Source: Isoetes taiwanensis (Eukaryota; Streptophyta; Lycopodiopsida; Isoetales; Isoetaceae). Taken from it: a DNA stretch of 64,000 bases. Where the stretch lies: NCBI GenBank assembly GCA_021234155.1, contig JAJEKV010000014.1:18384652-18448651 (forward strand), read 5' to 3'. The position numbers and the translations under genes were made by a program. Numbering within the stretch: position 1 is the stretch's first letter; the number at the start of each line of letters is the position of its first letter. Shown here in pieces: positions 20,021-30,754 of this stretch. Under the pieces are notes generated by a model, which saw only the letters and a program-made list of their open reading frames with translations, was not told where the DNA came from and did not search any database.

Positions 20021-20120
20021 TAATGTTCCAGGGCAGGCAATTTCACCTGGTAAGGGCCTGGCAAGCCCGTTAGGGCGAGCCAAGATCCGAGCCAGGCGAA
20101 ATTGCCTGCCTTGGCACATT
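20021..20120. repeat. 100-bp foldback with GGCAGGCAATTTC arms
   Basis: The left arm 20021-20050 and right arm 20091-20120 are reverse complements over 30 bases with four mismatches (core GGCAGGCAATTTC / GAAATTGCCTGCC). The outer edges, TAATGTTCC and the complement of AAATGTGCC, resemble those of the adjacent foldback at 20127, suggesting one MITE family inserted twice. There is no coding content. Confidence 0.7.
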
Positions 20121-20126
20121 TGCTAA

Positions 20127-20286
20127 CGTAATGCTTCGGGGCAGAGGCTATTTAGCTTACTGGAGCGAAAGCAAGCAACGATTTCTTCAGAATCATTGCA
20201 ATTTTATAGAGGCCAAGAGAGGAGGCCATTATCATAGATAATCTGGGTCTGTAATTAGGCGAAATAGCCTCTGCCCGAACATTACG
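20127..20286. repeat. 160-bp foldback with GGCAGAGGCTATTT arms
   Basis: The left arm 20127-20156 (CGTAATGCTTCGGGGCAGAGG...) and right arm 20259-20286 (...CCTCTGCCCGAACATTACG) pair almost perfectly. Both this and the neighbour begin with TAATG-x-TTC. A target duplication is not clear. It is probably a MITE. Confidence 0.7.
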
Positions 20287-20487
20287 ACCTTTTTCCCTTT
20301 CTTCCCTTTCCCTTTTCCTTTCCCTTTCCCTTTCCCTTTTTCTATGCTTTCCCTTTTCCCCACCCTTTTGCTCTCCCCCTTTTTTCGTGTCTACTTCCCC
20401 TTCCCTTTTCCTCCTTTTCCCACCCTTTCCCTCTTACTTTTGCTTTTCCTTTTGCCTTTCCATTTTCCCCCTAGCTTTTCTTCTTTT

Positions 20488-20604
20488 CTGTGCGGTCATA
20501 CCAGCGCTACCACACCGGATCCCATCAGAACTCCGAAGTTAAGTGCGCTTGGGCCGGAATAGTACTGGATGGGTGACCTCCCGGGAAGTCCCGGTGCTGC
20601 ACCC
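20488..20604 (+). rRNA. 5S rRNA-like sequence (probably SINE head)
   Basis: About 117 bases align with plant 5S rRNA from the 5' GCGGTCATACC to the 3' GTGCTGCACCC. The internal Pol III promoter blocks are intact. It is a single copy, not an array, and lies in a pyrimidine tract. It is therefore more likely the promoter-bearing head of a SINE, or a 5S pseudogene, than a functional ribosomal gene. Confidence 0.75.
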
Positions 20605-20632
20605 AACCACCACACTCGCGGACGCTAAAATT

Positions 20633-20667
<35 letters not shown>

Positions 20668-20668
20668 G
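20488..20668 (+). mobile_element. 5S rRNA-derived SINE with LINE-like tail
   Basis: 20488-20604 is a nearly complete 5S rRNA sequence: GGTCATACCAG, CCGGATCCCATCAGAACTCC, the A-box region GAAGTTAAGTGCGCTTGGGC, the internal control word GGATGGGTGACC and GGGAAGTCCCGGTGCTGCACC. It is followed not by the usual T-run terminator but by CGCGGACGCTAAAA and a (TATC)n repeat to 20668. That 14-mer matches the 3' ends of the non-L1 LINEs here: CGTGGACGCTAAAA (minus strand, 59094-59081) and AGTGGACGATAAAA (27963-27976), each also followed by a short tandem repeat. No TATA-like upstream element is seen. A solitary 5S gene is the alternative. Confidence 0.7.
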
Positions 20669-22360
20669 TTCTCTACCTTTTCCCATTTTTTTTCTTTCTT
20701 CCCTCCCCCCCCTATTTCCTTTTTACATTTTTCCTTCTTTCCCTTTTTTCTTTTTCCCTTTTTTGTCCTTTTCCTTTTTACTCCCCCTTTTTCCTTTTCC
20801 TTTCCTTCTTTCCTTTTTTTCCATTTACCTCTTCACCCTTTTTTTCCCTCTTCCTTTTTCACTTCCCTCTTTCCTTTTTCCCTTTTCCCAATTTCTATTT
20901 TCGATTGTCGGATTAACTAAATTTCGACCATCGGCCTTTTACCTTCCTTTTTCCTATTTTCCCCTTCCTTTTCCCTTTTCCCCTTCCCTCTTCTTCTCCC
21001 TTCCCACTTTTCCCCTTTTTGTTTCCCCTCCCCCAATCCCCCCCTTTTATATTTTCCTATTTCTTCTTTTCCCTTTATCCCTTTTCTTTTGCTCTTTTCC
21101 CTTTTTTCTGTTTTCCTCTATCTTTTTCCTGTCCCCTTTCCCCTTTCACCCTTTGGTGGTCAGATTGAGTGAACCATATTGAAGCAATGGTCAGGATGAT
21201 TTATTGGCTGACGACACACGCGCATCATCTTCACCGTTGTTTGATCAAATCCTCGATCGTCCGATCTAGGGCAAGATTGAAGACACACAGTATAACACTA
21301 TAATATAAGAAGATAAGATGTTGACGATTTGTTTTTCTGGTTTCAATTTATGTTATAGCAACCATGGCAAATCTTTCATTTGTCGAGCGATGGAATATAT
21401 ACTTTTTGTTCAAGTAATATTTGGGTCCGCAATTTATATCTCTTAAATCCCTAGACACAATTGCAAGCATATTGCTCACATAATGAATATACATGTTACC
21501 AGATATTGGCGTATGTGTCTTCACAAGGGAAAGGTCAAGCTGTTTATCATCAACAATAAAAACGTAAATCACACCAAGAATAATTACCAAGAACAAAATT
21601 TGCATGGGGCGAATCCAAGAATCTATCATTTAGTGAAGTAGGCTAACTTATGGGTGGAAGGAGAAAATTTCGTAGACGCGGTGGTGATATATTATTGGAA
21701 CCACTTCTAATTGACCCTACTCAACATCAGTGGAAAAAAATGCAAATGTCCAGAAAAATAGCCTTTTGGCGATATTTTGAGCTTAAGGGCTACCCTGATT
21801 ACCTTGTCCCTTTTTAACCCAAATGGCGAGAAAAACTCCAACCACTTGCTGCTGACGATCCGAACATACTGATTTCTTGATTGTATGTGACGACTCGAAA
21901 ATTTATAGATGCTTGGAGAACCTCCAATGTCAACAGATCCTCCTTGCTAGTTGATTTTATAAGATGAAAGACATTTCCAGCATTTAATGGTTGCCTGGAA
22001 CCTGCCAAAAGGAAGTTAGAAAGTGAGAAGATGTGGGTTGAGCACAAACTTGATAACTAGAAAGTTATAAAATTTCAGATCAAAGTAATGTGACAGATCC
22101 AATTATATAAACATCTACAGGTTTCTTTGTGTCTAGCCATTTAGGCAAGTTCAAATCATCTGGAGGAAATTTTCCAGCCAGATTCCAAGTTTTCACCATG
22201 AATTTGAGTTGTAAGACATACCATAAGTTCTGGGTATCTTTGCCCCACACCCAAATCCGTTGCTTCTTGCCCGATTCCAAAGTCGCTTTTGCCATACTTC
22301 CTTGGAGGTATCAAATCACAGATTCGAAATGCAACCAGCAGCCTTCCAAGCAATGAAACA

Positions 22361-22795
22361 TAGCCTTATGTACATAGAACTAATGACCTTATCTTCAAGG
22401 AACACGGCCCTAAATCATGCTCCTACAATAGCAAATTTTTTGGCACAATAGCAGACCACAAAGGAAAATGCATCCTTAGACACAGTAATAGACCATCAAG
22501 ATACATCTTTATCGTTGATGTTTTGGGATCCCGCAATACCCAGTTCCATAATCGTACATCAACTCTCAAGCAAACCACAGCCGAAACATAGACGCTGCTT
22601 CCTATGAATAATGCTAGGAAAACCATTCAAATCTTGGACCCAACTCCTCAAAGCATGAAATCAACTATCCAACTACTTCCTTGCCCTAGCTCATATAGCC
22701 TGCTGCCTTTTGTTGTGATGGCCGCCCAAAAAAAACCTTGAGGACACCTCCCCCCCCCCCGCTCACACCATCTCCCCCCGATTGGGGTTATTAAA
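22361..22795. other. No gene supported
   Basis: A minus-strand open stretch (22423-22626) has no recognisable domain. It could be upstream intron or exon remains of the 5-phosphatase pseudogene. A C-run at about 22750-22761 is low-complexity. Confidence 0.3.
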
Positions 22796-22910
22796 TAAAT
22801 TAATGGAAACCCTTCCGGGGTTTTATATGGAAACCCTTCCGGATTTCCATTGAACCCCGGAAGGGTTTCCATGTTAGAACCCCGGAAGGGTTTCCACTGA
22901 AACTAGATTT
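22796..22910. repeat. Cluster of GGAAACCCTTCCGG near-palindromes
   Basis: The 14-mer GGAAACCCTTCCGG occurs twice in forward and twice in reverse-complement orientation (CCGGAAGGGTTTCC), so the segment can fold on itself. The same word dominates 25020-25450. The pair may be the arms of a larger foldback-type element enclosing 22.9-25.0 kb. The enclosed DNA has no recognised transposase. Confidence 0.7.
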
Positions 22911-25019
22911 TTTTGGGTGAAGATATCCACCCTTAATTAATGACTAGAATTAAATTCCTACGGCTAATTTTAAAGAGGCTTTTTAGGAAGGATTTTTTTT
23001 TTCTCTCACCTCCTCTTCTCCGACGATTTTGCTTCTGAAATTGGTGAATCGATTCAAGGAAGGGTTTCATGGCAAGGATTCAAGGAAGTATTTCACTGGC
23101 GATTCAAGGATTCAAAAAGATTCAAGGAAGCAAGGAAGCGTTTCAGTAATTTAGGGAATCCGACACAGTTTCTGGAGTTCCTGGTACAAAAAGGTAAGAA
23201 ATCTTCTACTTCCTACTTCCGATTCAATCGAAAAAATCTTCTGATTTTCCTTGATTATTCCTGTAATGATCTGAAACTGTTGGATATGTATGTATGCGCA
23301 AAGAAAACCATGAATCGACCTACTTTTTTATAGTTTTATTTCTGAATCAATGGTTGAAAGGGGCTTCCAATCCGGCAGAGGTAGGGATTCCAACAAAAGC
23401 CTGCATGGTTTGGACAGATTGAACAGACAAATTAGGCTTGAATTTCCGTAGGCCAAAGCCGATTCTGGAAGGACTTCTGATTTTCAAAGGGGCCGATTTA
23501 GCTTAGCTTGGATCATTGGACCAGAGCAGAGAAATTTCCCGTATTTTTGTTAATCGCTGTATTTTTGTTAACAATCTGAAAGAGGACATTTTCCTGCCGA
23601 TTTCGAACTGGTGTTGCATATTTGAATAACTCCCATTTCGATTCGTGTAGTTCAAATAATTTCTTGATTGAAGCAATTTTTGGCTTCCATGAAGATGGCA
23701 GATAGCAAAAAGCCGTACTAGAGTTGAATTTTGGCCTCTATCAGGGTATTTGTGAATGATGTCCATGCCTAAAGAGCTTGCAGTTTCAATGCATCGAAGA
23801 CTTCCCAAATTTATGAGCTTGCAGTTTCAATGCATCGAAGACTTCCCAAATTTATGGTGCAAATTTATGGTCCAGAATTGAGCCAAGACATGGTATAAGA
23901 TTTACTGTGAATTATTCGGCCTTGTCTTTCCGAGCAGATTGAATTGGGCACAACAGCTGCAAAGAGTCCAAAAAATGGGCACTGCAAAGAGCCCTTTCAA
24001 TTCAAGAAGAATAATTGAATGTGGGAAGAGGGGTTCTTGTGACCTTCATTTAGCATTTCTTCTTGAAAAGATAAAAGAAAACAGAAAAAGGAAGAATCTG
24101 CCTGGAGAACAGATCTTTTGTTCCATCAACTAAGTTAGATGACCTCATATCTTAATACCTTATTCCTGCATATTACGTTTTCCTCTGTTAAAATACCAGT
24201 GTCAAACAACAAGACCAAAAACAAGAACAACAAGACCATGCGTTTGTTGGCAAATAGGTTCTTCATCAAGGATTCCATCAAAGGAGCTTCGTCTAGTGCC
24301 GCTCAGGTACATCACAATAACCCCTTTTTTTTTGCATGGGACTTAGAAAATATTCATACCAACCACTTCATACGGTTTTCTTTTATAGGTTGGATGGAAT
24401 TGGTTTTCACCTTCTACACAGATTCGAGGAGAGCGACAGGTTCTCTCCTCTGCTATTGCGTTATTATATGCGCTATGGCTATCTCATAACAAGCCAAGGG
24501 GTTGATGACTTATATGTATCGAGACACTTGCTTACATTTATCAAATACTTAAGTTTGTTCTTTCATGTTACATTTATCATTTACTTAAGTTTGTTTCTTT
24601 TTTTCTTTTGGTCTCTTGCATGTACGACGGAAGAATATTTAACAAAGCAAAGGTTATGCAATAGAGATTATGTAGAGCATAGTGCCATGATGCAACATAA
24701 TAGAGTGCAACTTCACATGTACGCACTATCCTGGTCAAACATTGTACATGTGTTTGCACGCCTTCAATTCAATGCAATTTTAAGCTTTGATAACAAAATA
24801 ATTTGACCGAAAGAACCATGATCTAAAACCAGGACTTCCCATAATTTGTACCTTGCAAGAAGTTCCATGTTATGTTGGGTGTTACGTGCCAGAATTTTTG
24901 AGATCATGTTATATTGGGTGTTAAGTGCCAGAAGTTTTGAGATTAAAGCTGGTCTCAATTCTTAGTTTATCTTACCCCATGGAGTTTCTAACTGCATGTG
25001 GAAACCTAACCTATTTTCC
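22911..25019 (+). other. Unassigned region between GGAAACCCTTCCGG clusters
   Basis: Several exon-like pieces with plausible donors occur on the plus strand (for example before GTAAGAAATC at 23193, and a 24238-24306 segment reading MRLLANRFFIKDSIKGASSSAAQ before GTACAT). I cannot join them into a protein or name a family. A 53-bp direct repeat (GAGCTTGCAGTTTCAATGCA...) lies at about 23777-23865. A short duplicated phrase, ATGTTATGTTGGGTGTTACG / ATGTTATATTGGGTGTTAAG, lies near 24870-24925. Confidence 0.25.
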
Positions 25020-25455
25020 TCCTCATATGGAAACCTAACCTGTTTTCCTCCTACTGTGGAAACCCTTCCTATTTTCCTCCTCCTGTGGAAACCCTTCTCA
25101 ATTTCCATCATGCAAGGAAATGGGGAAGGGTTTCCACTCAAAATTTGAATTTTGAGTGACGTGCGCTCGATGGACGTGCGCCTTAATGTCGAGCGTCCGT
25201 GTGGAAAGGCGTGAGCCATAAAGGCTCACGTGTGTAAATATTTTGAAAAAAAAATGATTTTGTGGAAACCCTTCCGGGTTTCCATGGAAACACTTCCAAC
25301 TTTCCAATATGGAAACCCTTCCGGCTTTCCATGGAAACCCTTCCGGGTTTTAATGGAAAACCCTTCCGGGTTTTCAAATTCTGGAAAACCGGAAGGGTTT
25401 CCATGGAAAGCCGGAAGGGTTTCCACTAAAACCCGGAAGGGTTTCCGTGGGAGGC
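25020..25455. repeat. Large cluster of GGAAACCCTTCCGG words, foldback
   Basis: Ten or so copies or near-copies of GGAAACCCTTCCGG and its reverse complement occur. Forward copies fill 25256-25375 and reversed copies fill 25385-25450, so the block forms a long imperfect hairpin. Diverged copies (GTGGAAACCCTTC) start at 25055. It resembles the modular inverted termini of foldback transposons. Confidence 0.7.
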
Positions 25456-25539
25456 CAACCCAAATCAGGCGTACTTAGAACCATCGCTCCCCCCTCCCCT
25501 CTCCCCCCTTTTTTTAATTTCCAAACCATTGGATTTGAT

Positions 25540-27998
25540 CATCTAATATTAGTCGTTGAGTGCAAAGAACACAAACGCTGGCTCCGCCAAGTCACAGACC
25601 CTGCATTACGCCCACATGCAGTCAGACAGTACCGCATCTTCCTTAAAGCTAAGAAAGCCAGGTACATTGCAGCGCATCAAAGGGAAATGTTTCACCTCCT
25701 GGAACGTCACCCCAGGACCTTCTGGCGAAGGGTTCTTAGAAAGCCGAGATGTTCCCCACGGGGAATATCACTCCCGGCGGTGGAGGCAATACTTGCAACA
25801 GCTATAATGACCCTCGGGGGTGCACATGCGGCATTACCCTTGCAAGAAGGCCGATCTTTGGAAATCCACAGTTCGGACGTGGAACAAGGCTTCATGATGT
25901 CTTTGCCAATGGGAAAGCCCCGGACTTGGATGGTATGCGGTGCGTAATTGCTTAAGTGGGCGGGGCCGTCCATAATACCGTCTTGTGACCGCCTTGTTCA
26001 ACAAGGCATTACAGGAAGGCTTCCCGCTGCAGTGGACCAATAGCAGAGTTGTTCCCATCTATAAGGCAGGTGACCCACACTGCCCAGCCAATTACCGAAC
26101 AATCATGGTTAGTTCGGTGTTTGCAAAACTGCTTGCTGGGATTCTTGAGCAGCAGTTGACGGGTCAAGGCGAGGCGGCGAGAGGTGTGGGCCCTCACCCA
26201 GGCAGGATTCAGACCCCGGCACTCAACCATTGACCACATCTTCATGTTGCGAACTCTGATTGAAGACAGCAGGAACCGCCGTCAGGATCTATAGTTGCTT
26301 TGTGGATTTTGCGAAGGCGTTTGACACTGTGCCTCGGGAAAAACTATGGGCAAGACTGCAACAGCTGGGGGTTCCTGTAGATTTGCGAGAATCACGATTA
26401 ATACAAAGCTATATGAAAGATGCTCGGTCGATTCGCGGCCAGACAAGCCAACCATTTGATAGTAGTATCGGGGTTCGTCAGGGATGCCCTCTCTCCCCAA
26501 CATTGTTTGGGCTTTACATTGATCAATTGGAGGCGGCCTTGCTGATAATGGGGGCGATGGAGCTCACCTTCTCTATCAGATCATCAGACAGTTAATATAT
26601 GCTGATGATGTGGACCTCCTAGCTTACACACCAGCAGACATACAACGACATCTCGATGCCACGGACACGATTCGCCCAAGCGGCCCGATATGCTTGCGTC
26701 AACCCGCCAAGTCTAAGGTGGTTTCATATCATCTTCACGTCGGTAGAGGGTCCCCTCCTTCGCCACCAAGGCGGAATGTGGAAGTTGCATCCACATACAA
26801 GTATTTGGGAGTGGAGTTTCCTTCTACTATGCACTGGGACACATCCATACGGCTACGAGTGACGGCAGGCTGAAAGGCACTATATGCAATGCAAAACAAG
26901 TCATAGAGCGGAGTTGTATGATTGGGCCCATCAGTCACACCTATTCAAGGTCTTAGTAGAGCCTGTCCTTTTATACGTCCTTTTATATGGGGTGGAAGTA
27001 TGGGGTCCAGTAGTATCACTTGCTACTTGGAATGACTTGGAGCAGGTCCAGAAAGCCTTCTTAGTACGAGCACTAGGGGTGAAGTCAACAGTCCCATATC
27101 AAATTCTGCTGCATGAGACAGGATTCTTGCCTCTTCAGAGGGCGGCCCTTGATCGCCACATTGTCTATTTTCAGAAGATGGTCAATATGGACGATGCTCG
27201 TCTCCCTAAACTAGCTTATATCATGGCAATGGGGCCGCAGCGCCTCAAGGCCTGCTAGAGGGAAAAGAGAGCTCAATGGATGGCTAGATTGAATGTGCAG
27301 GAGCACAGGTGCATACATGTGCAAACAGAGGCAGATCGCCATAGCTTGAGGCAATATCTTGATGCTTGCTTCCTCAGCAAGCTTTGGGATGCCAATGCCC
27401 GTGAACATGTCAAGACAGCACACTACCAGCGCCACATAAATCCCACATTGGAACGAGGCCCGCAATGCTACCTGCGTACCCACTTGTCCATGAAAAGGCG
27501 CAGACTCATTGCCTCCATTCGCACAGGGGCACATCATCTTCGAATTGAGATGGACAGATGGATTGGTGAGCCACGCCAGGACAGGCTCTGTCAATGCTGC
27601 CAAATGGGAGTCATTGAGGATGAATCTCATACCCTTCAAAGTTGCCCAGCATATGATCAAATTCGGACGCGCTATGCTGAGTTGGTCAGGCCTGGCCAGT
27701 CGTTACATGTGACATTGAGCACAGCATCCGTACGGGTGCTGGGATTATACCTTTAGGAGGTTATGGACATGCGAGATCAGCTATGTCCTCGGGCACACAC
27801 TTGACATGTATATATACATTGATGTATACTTGTACAGTTTGACAGCATTCTTATTACTGCCACGGTTTTTCCCTCGAAAACCCTTCGGGGCGGGGGTTTT
27901 TTTAACCCAGACAGTAATAAGTTTGCTGCGCTCCTTATGGGTCCCATAGGCCGATTGGCCTCAGTGGACGATAAAATATCATTCTCATTCTCATTCTA
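25540..27998 (+). mobile_element. 5'-truncated non-L1 LINE, frameshifted
   Basis: Translated pieces in three frames follow one LINE protein: a pre-RT linker (RHPRTFWRRVLRKP), then NYRTIMVSSVFAKLLAG, FVDFAKAFDTVPREKLW, GVRQGCPLSPTLFGLYIDQLE, LIYADDVDLLAY (catalytic YADD), YKYLGVEF and a C-terminal Cys/His segment (CQCCQMG...EDESHTLQSCP). The coding part ends at 27756. The 3' UTR holds a strong stem-loop (27852-27919). The element ends with AGTGGACGATAAAA and CATTCT repeats at 27998, directly abutting the duplicated flank AATGCAGTAATTTTGG. Several frameshifts and stops make it inactive, and the endonuclease part is missing. Confidence 0.88.
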
Positions 27999-29062
27999 TA
28001 ATGCAGTAATTTTGGTCAAACATTCATTACATTACAATAATGACATTAAATTTTACGGTTTCAGAATGCATAATGTTATCATGAGGAACCAGCATGGTAG
28101 ATGTTAGTGTATGTCTTATTGGCCCAACTTATACAACCTTTTTTTACAATTGGAATGGTATGCACAATAGAGGAAAAATAACAATGGCAAAAATTGATTG
28201 TAGCAGGAAGTCCAAATCGTTGTAGACAAAGATACGGCAACTTCAAACTCAGCTCAATCTTTGTTAAGATAGCATTTTAAAGATCAGCATTTCCTTGCTC
28301 TAGAAGGACATGTTGTCAATTGGAAAGTCTACAATCTATAAATGTTCATGATCGAGCACAAGACCATATGGTGATATGGCTGTAGAGCTTAAGTTGAAAA
28401 CATGTAAAAAGCAAAAAAATGTCATTATGTTTGGTGTACCATAGGTTTGATGTATATCCATTTTGTTATTATTCTTTGTCTCTTTGTATCCAATGTGCCT
28501 TATTTATAGTATGCTGAAGAGTTATCAAAGTTGCCTATGAAATACTCATATGTATGCCCTTTTGTTTTTTTTAACATAATATCTCTTGCAAGTGCACATA
28601 GAAAGCATTATACTGAAGATGTAGAATACACAGATTATCATGGCATCCCATTGTTAATTGCAAATGGGTCTAGTGCTGGCTATAGTGTTAGCACATATGG
28701 CTAATGAGAAGATAACATAAAGCATACCCAATTTATGCTTGAAAATTGATCAAATTCATGGCCATTACATGCATAAAACTATCAATTCCTTTTCTTGGAA
28801 ACAGGCATAAATTCTGAAATGTCGTCAAAATTGATTGGAAGCATATCTCTATTAACAAAAGATATCACCTTAGTCGCATCAAAACAACATGTAAACAAAG
28901 TGAACATTGCATATGAACATGGAGGGCTTTCACCACTCAATCAAACATGAGGAGATGCTATGTAGCCATGGTACAGTTCCCATTCTATCCTTGCTATAGA
29001 ATATATGCAATATCTATAAAGGGTCGAGCATCTCTATGCTCAAAAAGATTGATGCTACTAGC
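27999..29062 (+). repeat. Second copy of the cysteine-rich-gene downstream flank
   Basis: The order of sequences matches 6752-6859 + 7326-8072 + 17321-17520, without the MULE and without the L1 LINE. It therefore provides empty sites for both insertions. Divergence is moderate (roughly one difference every 10-15 bases by eye). Confidence 0.85.
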
Positions 29063-29450
29063 TGGAATGGTTGCAAACAAATGTGCCCAACAGCTAACCT
29101 TCCTAATTCAGCTGCCATCTTCTGAATGAATGGAGTTGTATTAAGTAATTGAAGAACAATGCTCTTGTGTGAATTATCTACCGTTTATTTTATTACCAAA
29201 TAATGCCAGCACTATCTCTTGGTTAAAATCTGGCATACTGTTGATATATTATATCCCACAGTTTGTTTTATGTCTAGGTCTAGCATATATATAAACTTGT
29301 CAAACTTATTCCTAAGCTAACATAACCCTGCCCAACCATCAAAGGTCTTTGCAACATACAATGCTTTCTTACAAGTTACATTATAATTCTTGCAACATCA
29401 GCACCAAATAAGTTGTATAATTTACACATGATGAAGGTACAAAAGAGGTC
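29063..29450 (+). pseudogene. 3' remnant of a cysteine-rich protein gene plus flank
   Basis: From TGGAATGGTTGCAAACAAATG onward the sequence matches the end of the 5891-6408 gene: the last repeat (WNGCKQMCPTANL), a frameshifted C-terminus ending at TGA 29123-29125 in that frame, and the 3' flank to about 29450. Everything upstream of that point in the gene is missing. The upstream neighbour is intergenic duplicate sequence, so this is a recombination-truncated copy. Confidence 0.8.
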
Positions 29451-30379
29451 TTGTGACACTTAGGGAGTTTATTTTCTATACTAAGAATGTAAGAAAAAAA
29501 AACTAAATGCACTTTACAGAACCGCTATCTCGTTGGCATTATGCCTTCAATCTAGATAACATGATTTTGTACCAATTATTTCAAATTGGGACAGTTAGTT
29601 ACATGAAAAAAGAGCTAATTCTCTTACATCTTGTTTATCATTTGAACTTTTTCATTTTCTCATATTTATATATTTCTCTTTATGGGGAACTTTGTATATC
29701 TTTTCCATATTAAGATTGCTGCATTTTCTTATCATTTGTAATAGAGCTAATTTTGGTCATATAGAGAAGCTGCCGATGCTCCTGATTCCAAAAAGAAAGC
29801 AATATCTTTTAGCAATAAAAAAAAAACATCAAGCAATATATAAAATCAACTGATGCTGCTTATGCATGGGATATAGTCCCTGTAAAAACATTCGAGGGTT
29901 ATTAAAGAACTTTAAATTCAGCCATGAGAAACTGCCACTTATACCTTGACTCAGATTGCAACAAATGCAGGCTGCCAAACATTTCATTTTAGAAATCGTG
30001 CAATGCATGCTGAAAATGGTCATACTTTGACACAAACATGCAAAATCAACATCCTATGCCAAGGATTCATTAAGAGCGATATCTAGATCAAATAACATTA
30101 AAAATAAATGGCAGAATAATAGCTACACAACCTTCCCTTCAATATCTACAAAGTGGCATAATAATAATACAAAGTCATTTAGTAACAGCAGGCATAGGCC
30201 CTTTCCCATAATGGGGCTAGCGCAAAGAGAAGGGAGCTACATTTTCATCATCGGATTAGATTGTTATCTCATTGCTGAAATGACAGTACTTTTATGGTGA
30301 AAGAGGCCACAGTTTCTAAGAATCAAAATTGGAACAAACTGATTTAGACATGCAATAGTAAACTCGTGCTATCTTAACC
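29451..30379. other. No gene supported
   Basis: This is AT-rich DNA with only short open stretches. It lies between the truncated and the decayed cysteine-rich copies and does not clearly match the corresponding upstream flank at 4.9-5.8 kb. I see no RNA gene. Confidence 0.3.
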
Positions 30380-30754
30380 ATCACGACCATCATATGCAAC
30401 TAAAACCTGGCTCAACAAAGGTCGGTAAATATACTTGTCTTCTCATTTTCCTTCCAAATCTAGCTTATTACTCATTTCCATTCATTTGTTTTAGTTGATG
30501 ATTCCTACTGCTGCCTCGAAAACGGTATAGGGCAATGCGAACAATATTGTGACTGCGATAAAAATTGGGCGTGTCATATAAAAAATGGTAATGGTTGCCA
30601 GCAGTTATCCATCGTTGGATTGGATTACCATTGCTGCCTCGAGAATTATTGGGGATGCATTTGTAAGTGTGAAACTGGTAAAGACTACTATTGCTGCCAA
30701 GGTACTTGGAACAGTTGTAAACAAATGTGCCCAACAACTAACCTTGCTATTTAG
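30380..30754 (+). pseudogene. Decayed paralogue of the cysteine-rich secreted protein
   Basis: The 3' end of exon 1 (30380-30420, now with an in-frame stop), the intron and all of exon 2 (30495-30754) match the 5.9-kb gene. The signal-peptide part is absent. Exon 2 is still open and keeps four repeats, but repeat 2 has lost two cysteines (CC to CH, and a later C to S). Two new cysteines appear, one after repeat 1 (CDCDKN) and one in repeat 3 (GCICKC), and repeat 4 has G-C changed to S-C. It ends ten bases earlier than the intact gene. Without an exon-1 leader it is probably non-functional, unless an upstream exon has been captured. Confidence 0.85.

Larger units (their letters stand above)
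19740..21165 (+). repeat. 1.4-kb pyrimidine tract (TTTCCC-rich)
   Basis: The plus strand is overwhelmingly T and C (CCCTTTTCC, TTTCCCTTT words) for about 1.4 kb, interrupted only by two foldbacks (20021-20286) and the 5S-derived SINE (20488-20668). The long frames read through it (for example 20543-21182) are low-complexity Phe/Pro/Ser/Leu translation and not genes. Such polypurine-polypyrimidine DNA can form triplex structure. Confidence 0.85.
19205..22360 (-). pseudogene. Inositol-polyphosphate 5-phosphatase pseudogene fragments
   Basis: Three separate minus-strand segments match plant type I inositol-polyphosphate 5-phosphatases, which remove the 5-phosphate from inositol phosphates or phosphoinositides. 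About 22214-22098 encodes KTWNLAGKFPPDDLNLPKWL...VDVYIIG, the family's TWN-x-GGK-x-PP block. About 22005-21815 encodes PLNAGNV and, after a one-base shift, YVRIVSSK and VGVFLAIWVKKG. About 19328-19205 encodes RVMWLGDLKHRLCLSDSEVRAL, corresponding to the catalytic WLGDLNYR block but with the Asn and Tyr replaced by Lys and His. Deletions and frameshifts break the frame at the PLNAGN block. The gene order is right, but low-complexity DNA and a SINE occupy the middle. An exon-like piece at 19522-19395 (DEYRDHAQDVLF...) is not assigned. It is dead. Confidence 0.65.

Noticed and set aside
20488-20604. Functional 5S rRNA gene
   Set aside because: It is a single copy, with no array, no upstream TATA-like element and no T-run directly after the 3' end. 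The LINE-like tail fits a SINE better.
20543-21182. Long open frames in the pyrimidine tract
   Set aside because: They are low-complexity Phe/Pro/Ser/Leu translations of TTTCCC repeats and overlap the 5S-like sequence.
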